A stretch of 64,000 bases of DNA, taken from positions 62,001-126,000 of the forward strand of contig NZ_JAQQLE010000002.1 in assembly GCF_028548475.1 (NCBI RefSeq), in the 5' to 3' direction. The translations under genes were made by a program, and so were the position numbers. The stretch comes from Vogesella margarita. GTDB lineage: Bacteria > Pseudomonadota > Gammaproteobacteria > Burkholderiales > Chromobacteriaceae. The notes below the pieces were generated by a model. That model ran no database searches. It worked only from the letters and a program-made list of their open reading frames with translations, and was not told the origin of the DNA. Below are positions 26,540-34,910 of the stretch, piece after piece (the stretch's first letter is position 1; every line of letters begins with the position of its first letter).

Positions 26540-26584
26540 AAGGTTGGCCGCAAAAAAGCCGCGTCGGACCGACGCGGCTTTTTT
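26540..26584. terminator. Uptake-like 13-mer followed by a strong terminator
   Basis: An exact AAGGTTGGCCGCA (26540-26552) abuts a perfect hairpin: AAAAAAGCCGCGTC (26552-26565), a five-base loop and its complement ending in TTTTTT (26571-26584). It is symmetric, so it serves both the MocR and the convergent Spo0M gene. Confidence 0.9.
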
Positions 26585-26602
26585 CGTTGTGGCGGCGGCC
26601 GT

Positions 26603-27343
26603 TTACAGCGCCAGGCGCTGGCGCAGCTCGGCCACCCAGTCGCAGCTGGCGAAATCGGCGCCCATCTGCAGCACCAGGTAGCCGTCGCCGCCGAAGCGCG
26701 AGTCGACCTCGACCAGCACGTGGGTGTCGTGGCCGTAGGGGATGAAGGTCAGCTCGATCTCCTGGATGCGGAAATGGCCGCCGCGCGGCTTCAGCTCGAA
26801 CTCCTGGTAGCAGCCCAGCGTGCTGGTCACGTTGCCGACGCGGGCGGTGCCGACCTCGACGTCGGTGCTGTACAGCGGCCAGCCCAGCTGCTCGAAGGCG
26901 GCCAGTAGCGTGGCGATCTGGGCTGTGGGGTGGATTTCCAGCAGGTCGCGGTCGTTGGCGTCGACGGCGGATGCGATGGCGAGGTCGGTGTGGATCCACA
27001 CCGGCAGCGCTCGGCCGTAGTGCGGCAGCGCGTTGACCGGGGTTTCCGCCGGCAGTAGCAGCTGGAACGGCAGCTGGCGCGTTTCACCGGCGCGGATGGT
27101 GAAGCGTTCGGCGACGCGGATCACTCCAAGCGCGATGGCGCCGCGCGCCTCGTGGTCGCCGGCTTCCTGTTCCGCCTCGGTCATCAGCACCAGCTCGATC
27201 TTCTCGATGTCCTGGTCGGCGTTGCCGCCCTGCACCAGCACGTGGCCGGACAGCACCTCGCCGGGACGCAGACGCGGGTTGTCGAGGCGGGTGTCGATTT
27301 TGGCGCCGCCGACGCCGATGGAAGCGAGCAGTTTCTTGAACAT
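26603..27343 (-). CDS. Spo0M (SpoOM)-family protein
   Basis: 246 residues from ATG 27343 (MFKKLLASIGVGGAKIDTR). The N-terminal half is an arrestin-like beta sandwich (LRPGEVLSGHVLVQGGNADQDIEKIEL, ELPFQL-type strand). The C-terminal part carries EFELKPRGGHFRIQEIELTFIP and a final QMGADFASCDWV segment. Spo0M homologues are widespread in non-sporulating bacteria; the role outside Bacillus is unknown and may concern cell division or membrane stress. Cytoplasmic, monocistronic. Confidence 0.88.
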   Translation of the reverse strand: MFKKLLASIGVGGAKIDTRLDNPRLRPGEVLSGHVLVQGGNADQDIEKIELVLMTEAEQEAGDHEARGAIALGVIRVAERFTIRAGETRQLPFQLLLPAETPVNALPHYGRALPVWIHTDLAIASAVDANDRDLLEIHPTAQIATLLAAFEQLGWPLYSTDVEVGTARVGNVTSTLGCYQEFELKPRGGHFRIQEIELTFIPYGHDTHVLVEVDSRFGGDGYLVLQMGADFASCDWVAELRQRLAL

Positions 27344-27524
27344 GGTTGATCCGTGAAATGTAAGGGAGGCAGCGTGGCAGACCACGCCGCCGCGACCGGG
27401 TTCCGCCGGCGGGCGGTGCGGGCGCAGGGTAGCGGAAATTTCCCGGATGTGGCCGCCGGCGTGAACCCGGCTTTACCCCCGCGCGGCATCGGGGTAAAAC
27501 GTCGCCACGACAACGGAGACAGCG

Positions 27525-28625
27525 ATGGAAAAAGTCGATTGCGTAGTGATCGGTGCCGGGGTGGTGGGCCTGGCGGTGGCGCGCGCGCTGGCGCAGGAAG
27601 GCCGCGAGGTGATCGTGCTGGAGGCGGAGTCCGGCTTCGGCCAGCACACCTCCAGCCGCAACAGCGAGGTGATCCACGCCGGCATGTACTACCCGGCCGG
27701 CAGCCTGAAGGCGCTGCATTGCCTGCGCGGCAAGAAGATGCTGTACCGCTACTGCCGCGAGCGCGGCATCGCCCATCGCCAGACCGGCAAGCTGATCGTG
27801 GCGGTGGACGAGAGCGAGATGCCGCGGCTGATCGCGCTGCAGGAAAAGGCGCTGGTCAACGGCGTCACCGACCTGACCTGGATGGACCGCCGCGTGCTGG
27901 CCGGGATCGAGCCGGCGTTGCAGGCGTACGCGGCGCTGTATTCGCCGGGCACCGGCATCGTCGACAGCCACGCGCTGATGCTGTCGCTGCTGGCCGACGC
28001 CGAGGCTGCCGGCGCGGTGCTGGCGCTGCAGTCGCGCGTCAGCGGCGGGCAGGAGACCAAGGACGGCATGCTGCTGTTCGTCGACGGTACCGAGCTGCTG
28101 GCCGGCACCGTGGTCAACGCTGGCGGCCTCACCGCCCACGTGCTGGCGGCGAAGATGCGCGGTGTTCCACATGAAACCATTCCGCGCGTGCGCTACGCGC
28201 GCGGCGTGTACTTCGCGCTGAGCGGGCGGCATCCGTTCTCGCACCTGATCTATCCGCTGCCGGAGCCGGGCGGGCTCGGCATCCACCTGACGCTGGATCT
28301 GGCCGGGCAGGCGCGCTTCGGCCCGGATGTGGAGTGGATCAACCATCTCGACTACAGCGTCGATCCCGAGCGCGTCGACGGCTTCTACCACAGCATCCGC
28401 CGCTGGTGGCCGCAGCTGCCGCAGGGCGCGCTGTCGCCCAGCTACAGCGGCATCCGCCCCAAGGTGCTCAACGAGGACAAGCCGGAGGGCGACTTCCTGA
28501 TCCAGGGCCAGGAGGGCCACGGCATCCGCGGCCTGATCAACCTGTTCGGCATCGAATCGCCCGGCCTCACCGCCTGCCTGTCCATCGCCGACGAGGTGCT
28601 GCGCCGCTGCCGCCAGTACTGGTGA
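27525..28625 (+). CDS. FAD-dependent oxidoreductase, L-2-hydroxyglutarate oxidase-like
   Basis: 366 residues of the DAO/glycerol-3-phosphate oxidase-like fold. The N-terminal VIGAGVVGLAVARALAQEG binds FAD, SSRNSEVIHAGMYYP near residue 45 is typical of LhgO/L2HGDH, and GIRPKVLNEDKPEGDFLIQG with LFGIESPGLTACLSIA near the end is the C-terminal FAD contact. Best guess is oxidation of L-2-hydroxyglutarate or a related 2-hydroxyacid to the ketoacid, with electrons to the quinone pool. Monocistronic. Confidence 0.85.
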   Translation: MEKVDCVVIGAGVVGLAVARALAQEGREVIVLEAESGFGQHTSSRNSEVIHAGMYYPAGSLKALHCLRGKKMLYRYCRERGIAHRQTGKLIVAVDESEMPRLIALQEKALVNGVTDLTWMDRRVLAGIEPALQAYAALYSPGTGIVDSHALMLSLLADAEAAGAVLALQSRVSGGQETKDGMLLFVDGTELLAGTVVNAGGLTAHVLAAKMRGVPHETIPRVRYARGVYFALSGRHPFSHLIYPLPEPGGLGIHLTLDLAGQARFGPDVEWINHLDYSVDPERVDGFYHSIRRWWPQLPQGALSPSYSGIRPKVLNEDKPEGDFLIQGQEGHGIRGLINLFGIESPGLTACLSIADEVLRRCRQYW

Positions 28626-28801
28626 TCAGCCGGCCTCGCGTGCCGCGCGTTCGATGGCGGCTGCACCCGTGGCACGGCAGCGATCAGTGCGGCGGGCGTC
28701 GCGCGGCATTGCCGCTGGTGGCGTTCGCGGAACTGGCCAGCGGGCAGCAGGTCGGCGGGCACGCTCATGGCCGGGCCGCGCGGCCGTGACGGGCGACGCT
28801 C

Positions 28802-29602
28802 TCAGTCGAAGGCCAGCGCACTGTCCAGCACCTCCACCGCGTCGCCCAGTTGCAGCGTGCCGCTGTTGCGCGCGATCACGTTCACGCCGAAGCACACACC
28901 CTCCTCCCGCCGGCGGTAGCCCAGCAGCGTCGCCAGCGGTTGCCGCTGCGGATCGGGCTGCGCGCTGTCGGGATCGACGGTGGTCAGCACGCAGCGGGTG
29001 CAGCGGCTGACCACCTCGAACTCGACGGCGCCGATGCGGAAACGCCGCCACTCGTCTTCTTCAAAGGGGAAGGTGTCGTCCACCACCAGGTTGGGGCGGA
29101 AGTGGCGCATGGTCACCGGTTGCGCCAGCCGGCTGTTGAGATCAGCCAGCGATGCCTCGCTCAGCAGCAGGTAGGGATAGCCGTCGGCGAAGGACAGCGT
29201 ATCGGCAGTGGTCTTCTGCACGCGGGTGGATTCGCCCAACCACAGCAGCCGCAGTGGCTCGCCCAGGTAGTGGCTGAGCCAGGCGTCGGCCGCCGCGTCG
29301 CCGTGCAGCGCGCTGAACGCGGACTTCCACACCGTGGCCGGCACCCGCTGCCGGTAGTCGGCCGGGCTGGTCAGCAGTGGCGGCATCCCCGGCGCGGTGA
29401 AGCACCACTGGCCGTCGTCCTGCCGTGTGACGCCGACCTGCACCAGCCGCGGGTGGCTGCGTGCGCTGATGAACTGGCCGTCGGCGCGGCTGGCCAGCCA
29501 CACGCGGTCGTCGCGCAGCCCCTGCGGCGTGACCTCGGCTTGGTGCGGCGTATTGCCGCGGCAGGATTTCAGCGGATGGACGAACAGCTGGCTAAGGGCC
29601 AT
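28802..29602 (-). CDS. MOSC-domain molybdenum cofactor sulfurase-like protein (YcbX type)
   Basis: 266 residues from ATG 29602 (MALSQLFVHPLKSCRG). The N-terminal MOSC_N beta-barrel covers residues 1-120, then the MOSC domain (about residues 125-265) with FRPNLVVDD and the conserved Cys in RCTRCVLTTVDPDS. YcbX-type proteins are molybdenum enzymes that reduce N-hydroxylated compounds; this one lacks the C-terminal 2Fe-2S ferredoxin domain of E. coli YcbX, so it would need a separate electron donor. Diverges from the chemoreceptor gene. Confidence 0.85.
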   Translation of the reverse strand: MALSQLFVHPLKSCRGNTPHQAEVTPQGLRDDRVWLASRADGQFISARSHPRLVQVGVTRQDDGQWCFTAPGMPPLLTSPADYRQRVPATVWKSAFSALHGDAAADAWLSHYLGEPLRLLWLGESTRVQKTTADTLSFADGYPYLLLSEASLADLNSRLAQPVTMRHFRPNLVVDDTFPFEEDEWRRFRIGAVEFEVVSRCTRCVLTTVDPDSAQPDPQRQPLATLLGYRRREEGVCFGVNVIARNSGTLQLGDAVEVLDSALAFD

Positions 29603-29746
29603 GGCAGGCTCCGGACTCGGGATGGAAACGGCAAGCTTAGCCATTGTCTGCCGACATCTCAATGCCGTGCGCATTAACGGCGCGAGGGATAATTATTTTT
29701 AGAGAAAACAATTACTTGTAAAACAATGACAAAGATCAACAAAATC

Positions 29747-29775
29747 TTGATTGGCATAATGCGGTTCTGTATAAA
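29747..29775 (+). promoter_or_regulatory. Sigma-70 type promoter for the chemoreceptor gene
   Basis: TTGATT (29747-29752), a 17-base spacer and TATAAA (29770-29775), in the 294-base AT-rich spacer before the PAS chemoreceptor. I found no convincing sigma-28 box. Confidence 0.6.
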
Positions 29776-29896
29776 AACACCGGTAAGCCGCCATTCATAA
29801 CGTCGAGCCAAAGCGCCGCAGCGGAATACGCAGACTCACTGGGGAGGGCGCGGTATCGGGCCCTGAGCGTTGTAGTGCCAAAGAGGTATCGTCGTC

Positions 29897-31213
29897 ATGT
29901 TCAATGCCAGACTCAAACAGGAAATCGCAGATCTGAAAGCCCGGTTGCACGATCTGCAGGCAGTCGAGAGCGCGATCGCGCGCGCCAATGCCACCGTCAC
30001 CTTCGACCTCGACGGTAACGTGACCGGGGCCAACGAGAATTTCCTGCAGGTGATGGGCTATACCAGCCTGTCGCAGATCCAGGGCAAACCGCATCGCCTC
30101 TTCTGCGATGCCGGCTACGCTGCCAGCCCGGACTACCAGCGCTTCTGGGAGCGCCTGCGCCGCGGCGAACCCTTCTCCGGCCGCATCCAGCGCAAGACGG
30201 CCAGCGGCCAGGCGATCCATCTGGAAGCGACCTACAGCCCGGTGCTGGACAGCGACGGCAAGGTGAAGAGCTTCATCAAATGCGCGACCGACATCACCGA
30301 GCGCGTCACCCTCGCGCGCCACGACCGTGCCATCAATGCCGCGATCAACCGCGCGATGGCGGTGATCGAGTTCACGCCCGACGGCAACATCACCACCGCC
30401 AATGACAATTTTCTCGCCACCATGGGCTACCGGCTGGAAGACCTGCGCGGCAAACCGCACCGCCTGCTGTGCGACCCCGCCTTTGCCAACAGCCCGGAGT
30501 ACCAGCAGCTGTGGCGCACGCTGGGCCAGGGCCAATACTTCTCCGGCCGCATCCGGCGGCTGGCGCGCGACGGCAGCGAGCGCTGGCTGGAGGCCAGCTA
30601 CAACCCGATCTTCGACGACGAGGAGCGCGTGATCGGCGTGATCAAGTTCGCGACCGACGTCACCGCCCGCGTGCAGGAACAGCTGCAGGACCGCGAAACG
30701 GTGATGGTGGCGTACAGCTCATGGCAGGAGACCCAGAACCTGTCCGATCACGGCGTGCACAATATCCAGCAAAGCGTGGCCGAAATCCGGCAGATGGCCG
30801 GCAGCATCGAGCAGGCCGGGCGCAATGTGCAGCAGCTGGGCGCCCGCTCCGAGCAGATCACCTCCATCGTGCAGACCATCAAGGACATCGCCGACCAGAC
30901 CAACCTCTTGGCGCTGAATGCCGCCATCGAGGCGGCGCGTGCCGGCGAGACCGGCCGCGGCTTTGCCGTGGTGGCCGACGAGGTGCGCAAGCTGGCGGAG
31001 CGCACCACCACCTCCACCACCGAAATCGCCGGCATGGTGGCGGACATCCAGAAACAGACCAAGACCGCGGTGCTGAACATGGACGACATCCTGAGCCAGG
31101 CGCGCAGCAGCGTGGAACTGACCCAGGGCGCCGGCGACACCATCACCCAGATCCGCGGCGGCGTGCAGAAGGTGGTGGACGCGATCGGCAAGTTCGCCCA
31201 CCTGCCCTCCTGA
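29897..31213 (+). CDS. Soluble methyl-accepting chemotaxis protein with two PAS domains
   Basis: 438 residues without membrane helices. Two tandem PAS/PAC repeats (about residues 20-140 and 145-260) share the pattern [20 protein letters not shown] / [20 protein letters not shown], each followed by GKPHRL and a [12 protein letters not shown]-like PAC end, so they arose by duplication. Residues 275-435 are the MCP signalling hairpin with the tip [19 protein letters not shown] and [13 protein letters not shown]. The methylation helices are short. As in Aer2/BdlA-type proteins, PAS domains could hold haem or FAD and report redox state to CheA, but the cofactor is not visible from sequence. Confidence 0.9.
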   Translation: MFNARLKQEIADLKARLHDLQAVESAIARANATVTFDLDGNVTGANENFLQVMGYTSLSQIQGKPHRLFCDAGYAASPDYQRFWERLRRGEPFSGRIQRKTASGQAIHLEATYSPVLDSDGKVKSFIKCATDITERVTLARHDRAINAAINRAMAVIEFTPDGNITTANDNFLATMGYRLEDLRGKPHRLLCDPAFANSPEYQQLWRTLGQGQYFSGRIRRLARDGSERWLEASYNPIFDDEERVIGVIKFATDVTARVQEQLQDRETVMVAYSSWQETQNLSDHGVHNIQQSVAEIRQMAGSIEQAGRNVQQLGARSEQITSIVQTIKDIADQTNLLALNAAIEAARAGETGRGFAVVADEVRKLAERTTTSTTEIAGMVADIQKQTKTAVLNMDDILSQARSSVELTQGAGDTITQIRGGVQKVVDAIGKFAHLPS

Positions 31214-31329
31214 CACCCTGTCCGCCTTTGCCCGTCACCAGGCCACGGCTTGCCGTGGCGTGGCCGTTTTCAGCCCGGCTTTTGCAGCGGGCAGCCTGCG
31301 CCGGGCGCACACCGCGAACGCAGGGGCAG

Positions 31330-31426
31330 TGCTATAACTCGGTAACGGATAAGGAGAATTCCATCTCTGGAACCGGGGTGCCGCCAGCCGCTGGCGGACA
31401 CGTCCCGAAGGGGTGAAGGAGCCATC
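31330..31426 (+). promoter_or_regulatory. Possible structured leader of the DUF1059 gene
   Basis: CCGCCAG (31381-31387) pairs with CTGGCGG (31391-31397); CCCGAAGGGG follows and runs into the AAGGAG ribosome site. The spacing suggests an RNA element, but I cannot match it to a riboswitch class. Confidence 0.35.
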
Positions 31427-31624
31427 ATGGCCAGGAAACTCATCGACTGCCGCGAACATGGCGGCAGCCCGCCGCAATGCACCGTCTCGATTGCCGCCGA
31501 CAACGAAGACGAACTGCTCGCCGCCGCCGTACAACACGCGGTTGCGGTACACGGCTATCAGGACACACCGGAACTGCGCGCGCAATTGCGCAAGATGTTC
31601 AAGGAAGAACAGCCCATGCACTGA
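31427..31624 (+). CDS. DUF1059 small protein
   Basis: 65 residues with AAGGAG upstream. MARKLIDCREHGGSPPQCTVSIAADNEDELLAAAVQHAVAVHG has the DUF1059 pattern (two Cys and the AxxHAxxVHG helix). Family members are cytoplasmic and of unknown role. Monocistronic, with a long leader (31214-31426) that may be structured. Confidence 0.8.
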   Translation: MARKLIDCREHGGSPPQCTVSIAADNEDELLAAAVQHAVAVHGYQDTPELRAQLRKMFKEEQPMH

Positions 31625-31646
31625 CGCGCCTTGCGCACGGCACACA

Positions 31647-31664
31647 CGGCTCCCGCGGGAGCCG
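31647..31664 (+). terminator. Palindromic terminator after the DUF1059 gene
   Basis: CGGCTCCCGCGGGAGCCG, a perfect 18-base palindrome followed by TTGTCGTGT. The T-run is weak. Confidence 0.55.
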
Positions 31665-31843
31665 TTGTCGTGTCTGACAGCGGCTGTTCGGCGGCCAACC
31701 TTTGTTGTTCATACGCGGTGAACGTCGGGCCTCCGGGTGGGCGGACTCTACGCAGCTGATTTTTGCCACGGAAGCACACGGAAAGACACGGACAAAGGCA
31801 AAAGCGGCTTTGGCTGCGAAACCCGAGACAAGGAATGAAAAAC

Positions 31844-31856
31844 AAGGTTGGCCGCA
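31844..31856 (+). repeat. Uptake-like 13-mer, exact copy
   Basis: AAGGTTGGCCGCA in the repeat-rich spacer. Confidence 0.8.
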
Positions 31857-32132
31857 AGCCATTTCAATCGCCAGCCGGCACCGTACCATCGCGCCCCGCT
31901 CCCGTTGGTGCCGGCCGTAAAAACGGCCGCCAGCCCGGAAACAAGCCGCCCTCTTTTGAGCGCAGCGTATGGGCGGCGCCGGGCTGGTGACCGTTTTTGC
32001 GGGAATTCCGGCGCCTTCGGGTCGCCTTTTCTTTGCTTCCTTTCTTTTTGGCGAAGCAAAAGAAAGGGAGCCGCCGCCGCGCGGAAAGCGGCAGATAAAA
32101 ACATCAGCGTAGCTGAGTCACCAGATAGAAAC

Positions 32133-32172
32133 AAGGTTGGCCGCAAAGCCGTGACGGCTTGCGGCCAACCTT
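32133..32172. repeat. Inverted pair of uptake-like 13-mers
   Basis: Exact copies at 32133-32145 and 32160-32172. The stem extends through AAGCC/GGCTT inside and AACAA/TTGTT outside, and it stands just left of the AT-rich DUF3800 gene. Confidence 0.8.
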
Positions 32173-32254
32173 TGTTATTGCTACGCAGTAAACGCTAGGC
32201 TTCGCAAGCTCAGTAGCAGCCTACAATCTCGAATTACCACGGTGCAGTTGTTTT

Positions 32255-33112
32255 TTAATTGCGTTGAATGCCATAGGCCCGCCGCCATTGAGCTTTCGGC
32301 TTACATTGTGAATTCACCAAATGATTATTCAAATGATTGAGATTCCTTCCTTCTCGCTCAATAATATTTCTGCTTTTTACCCTCTTGTCAATTATGTTAA
32401 AACATTCGGCATAAAAATTCCTTACTACATCAGGTATATTTGGTTTGTAACCCTTCTCGATTTCAAGGAAACGCCTGATACAAAGAGCGACTAGATCTGA
32501 CAATTGAATCATGGGGTTTTTACGCGAATCTATTGGATAGCTAAACTCAACAATCCATTTTATTTTTTGATTGTTTGGCACTTCAAAGCGCCTATTTTGA
32601 ATGATTTGCTCAACGCTTTCGTGATGTTCTTCTTTTTCGTCAAGCACGATCATCCCCCGAGCGGACTGACCTAAATTTTCCTTAATATGCCAGTTCATGT
32701 AAGTAATTAAATAATCAAATGCAAGTAAATAAGGGTGCTTCGTATTGTAGACAGTTTGGTACTGACAGTTCGAAGCAGCAAGTAAAGATTTTTCTATCGC
32801 AAAATATTGTATTTGATGACCAAGATCTTCAATCAATCCCAGTAATGATCTTACTAGCTGTAATCGGTTAGCTATGGGATGGCCAGCGAAATGACCTTCA
32901 CCATTGGGTGAGAGCAACTCATGCGAATGAATCTCAAATCCTGCTGGTATTTCTCCACCGCAGTAGTTTGAAATTATTGCATCTAATCTTTCTTTTGTAT
33001 TGTTCCATTTCTTGTCTGCAACACTTAATCCAGCTAGTACGAATATAGGTTGCTGTATATCATTTAAGTTTGCTCCTGAGTCTCCACTTTCATCTAGATA
33101 AAAGAAATGCAT
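32255..33112 (-). CDS. DUF3800 protein in an AT-rich islet
   Basis: 285 residues. The N-terminal MHFFYLDESGDSGAN is the DUF3800 signature with its acidic residues. Later, HPYLLAFDYLITYMNWHIKEN, GMIVLDEKEE and NPMIQLSDLVALCIRRF are typical of the family, whose fold is thought to be RNase H-like. Base composition is far more AT-rich than every neighbour and codon use differs, so recent acquisition is likely. DUF3800 genes are frequent cargo of mobile and defence islands, but nothing else mobile or defensive is beside it. No uptake-like repeat lies inside it; inverted pairs stand on both sides. Confidence 0.8.
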   Translation of the reverse strand: MHFFYLDESGDSGANLNDIQQPIFVLAGLSVADKKWNNTKERLDAIISNYCGGEIPAGFEIHSHELLSPNGEGHFAGHPIANRLQLVRSLLGLIEDLGHQIQYFAIEKSLLAASNCQYQTVYNTKHPYLLAFDYLITYMNWHIKENLGQSARGMIVLDEKEEHHESVEQIIQNRRFEVPNNQKIKWIVEFSYPIDSRKNPMIQLSDLVALCIRRFLEIEKGYKPNIPDVVRNFYAECFNIIDKRVKSRNIIEREGRNLNHLNNHLVNSQCKPKAQWRRAYGIQRN

Positions 33113-33210
33113 GTACTTGGCTCCTTGCAGAAACTAACTTGTTAATAGGCACCCAACCTACCCTTGACCACATACCAATCAGCCAAACATCATACTCGTT
33201 CAATAATGAC

Positions 33211-33243
33211 AAAAGGGCAAGCCCTCATCAGGCTTGCCCTTGT
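33211..33243 (-). terminator. Terminator of the hut operon
   Basis: AAGGGCAAGCC (33213-33223) pairs with GGCTTGCCCTT (33231-33241) across seven bases. Read leftward it ends in TTTT, placing it downstream of hutH. Confidence 0.8.
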
Positions 33244-33255
33244 TCACATCCCCCT

Positions 33256-33275
33256 GCGGCCAACCTTGGCCGCAA
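33256..33275. repeat. Inverted uptake-like pair downstream of hutH
   Basis: TGCGGCCAA, CC, TTGGCCGCA: an exact 13-mer (33256-33268) overlapping a reverse nine-base core. Confidence 0.75.
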
Positions 33276-33288
33276 GCTCACCCTACCC

Positions 33289-34824
33289 TTACAGCGACGG
33301 CAGCAGCCCGTCGATGGCGAAGCGGTTGTACTCGGCACGCTGGATCAGCGCGCAGGCCTTTTCGATGTCCGGCGCGAAGTAACGGTCCTTGTCGTAGAAC
33401 GACACTTCGGCACGCAGCATGGCCTTGGCGGTTTCCAGCTTGTCTGCCGCCTTGTTCGGGGCGCGGAAGTCCACGCCCTGGCAGGCTGCCAGCAGTTCGA
33501 CGGCCAGGATGCCGGCGGTGTTGTCGGCCATATCGCGCAGGCGGCGGCCGGCGAAGGTAGCCATCGACACGTGGTCTTCCTGGTTGGCGGAGGTCGGCAG
33601 GCTGTCGACGGAGGCCGGGTGGGCCAGCGACTTGTTCTCGGAGGCCAGTGCCGCGCCGGTCACCTGGGCGATCATGAAGCCGGAGTTCACGCCGCCGTTG
33701 TTCACCAGGAACGGTGGCAGCTTGGACAGGTTGCTGTCGATCAACAGCGCCATACGGCGTTCGGACAGCGAACCGATTTCGGCAATCGCCAGTGCCAGGT
33801 TGTCGGCGGCGAAGGCCACCGGTTCGGCGTGGAAGTTGCCGCCGGACAGGATGTCGTTGTCGTCGGCGAAGACCAGCGGGTTGTCGGAAACGGAGTTGGC
33901 TTCCACCAGCAGCACTTCGGACGACTGGCGGATCTGGGTCAGGCAGGCGCCCATCACCTGTGGCTGGCAACGCAGCGAGTACGGGTCCTGTACCTTGCCG
34001 CAGTTGGCGTGGCTGTCGGCGATCTCGGAGCCGGCGCCCAGCAGCGCGCGGTATTGCGCGGCGGCGTCGATCTGGCCCTTGTGGCCGCGTACCTGGTGGA
34101 TGCGGTCATCGAACGGGGTGCGGCTACCCTGGGCGGCTTCCACCGACATGGCGCCGGCGACGGAGGCGGCCACGTACAGGTCTTCGGCGGCGAACAAGCC
34201 TTCCAGCGCGAAGGCGGTGGATGCCTGGGTGCCGTTCAGCAGCGCGAGGCCCTCTTTCGGCGCCAGCACGATCGGCTGCAGGCCGGCGGCGCGCATGGCG
34301 TCACCACCGTGTACGCGCTTGCCGTCAACAAAGGCTTCGCCTTCGCCGATCAGTACCGCGCTCATGTGCGACAGCGGGGCCAGGTCGCCGGAGGCGCCGA
34401 CGGAACCCTTCTGCGGGATCACCGGGTAGATACCCTTGTTGAACAGGGTGATCATCGCTTCCAGCACCAGGCGGCGGATGCCGGAGAAGCCGCGCGACAG
34501 CGAGTTGATCTTCAGCGCCATTACCAGGCGCACGGTGGAGTCCTTCATCGGCTCGCCGATACCGGCAGCGTGCGACAGCACGATGGAGCGCTGCAGCAGT
34601 TCCAGTTCGTCGGCGGCGATCTTGGTGTTGGCCAGCAGGCCGAAACCGGTGTTGATGCCGTATACGGTGCGGTTTTCGGACAGCACGCGTGCCACGGTGG
34701 CGGCGGAGGCGTCGATGGCGGCGTGGGCGGCCGGATCCAGTGCCAGCTGCACGGAAGCGTCACGGGCGATCAGGCGCAGTTGGGCCAGCGTCAGCTTGCC
34801 CGGGGTGATGGTAATGGTGGTCAT
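33289..34824 (-). CDS. hutH: Histidine ammonia-lyase
   Basis: 511 residues from ATG 34824 ([16 protein letters not shown]), with AAAGGAAAG upstream. HutH converts L-histidine to trans-urocanate and ammonia. The Ala144-Ser145-Gly146 triad that forms the MIO electrophile lies in [22 protein letters not shown] (residues 55-62) provides the active-site Tyr, and GGNFHAEP and the glutamine-rich QEDHVSM segment are intact. It is last in the hutI-hutG-hutU-hutH order, separated from hutU by an inverted uptake-like pair that might partly terminate transcription. Cytoplasmic tetramer in known homologues. Confidence 0.97.
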   Translation of the reverse strand: MTTITITPGKLTLAQLRLIARDASVQLALDPAAHAAIDASAATVARVLSENRTVYGINTGFGLLANTKIAADELELLQRSIVLSHAAGIGEPMKDSTVRLVMALKINSLSRGFSGIRRLVLEAMITLFNKGIYPVIPQKGSVGASGDLAPLSHMSAVLIGEGEAFVDGKRVHGGDAMRAAGLQPIVLAPKEGLALLNGTQASTAFALEGLFAAEDLYVAASVAGAMSVEAAQGSRTPFDDRIHQVRGHKGQIDAAAQYRALLGAGSEIADSHANCGKVQDPYSLRCQPQVMGACLTQIRQSSEVLLVEANSVSDNPLVFADDNDILSGGNFHAEPVAFAADNLALAIAEIGSLSERRMALLIDSNLSKLPPFLVNNGGVNSGFMIAQVTGAALASENKSLAHPASVDSLPTSANQEDHVSMATFAGRRLRDMADNTAGILAVELLAACQGVDFRAPNKAADKLETAKAMLRAEVSFYDKDRYFAPDIEKACALIQRAEYNRFAIDGLLPSL

Positions 34825-34877
34825 GATGGTCTTTCCTTTTGCGCGGCGGCTAGCGGCCGCGACAGATGTGTCGGTGC

Positions 34878-34904
34878 TGCGGCCAACCTTGCGGGTTGGC
34901 CGCA
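34878..34904. repeat. Inverted uptake-like pair between hutU and hutH
   Basis: An exact 13-mer (34878-34890) and a GGGTTGGCCGCA variant (34893-34904) two bases apart. The hairpin lies within the operon, so it may attenuate hutH or stabilise the mRNA. Confidence 0.75.
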
Positions 34905-34910
34905 CGCGGA

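Larger units (their letters stand above)
31665..32254. repeat. Repeat-rich spacer without a gene
   Basis: About 590 bases with no credible gene. It holds a 12-base uptake-like copy (31691-31702), an exact copy (31844-31856), and an inverted pair (32133-32145 with 32160-32172, arms extended by AACAA/TTGTT). The ~45 bases from 31691 are repeated with about ten changes from 32161. CACGGA-type direct repeats lie near 31768-31796. CTTTCTTTT and AAAAGAAAG form a hairpin near 32040-32066. The region looks like an accumulation site for intergenic repeats. Confidence 0.55.

Noticed and set aside
29770-29800. A possible sigma-28 flagellar promoter before the chemoreceptor.
   Set aside because: TAAA is followed by GCCATTCA at nearly the right spacing, but only about five of eight -10 bases match; the sigma-70 boxes fit better.
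31691-32172. Short frames beginning Met-Arg-Pro-Thr-Leu in several spacers.
   Set aside because: ATGCGGCCAACCTTG is simply the uptake-like word preceded by A, so the shared start is a by-product of the repeat and not a protein family.
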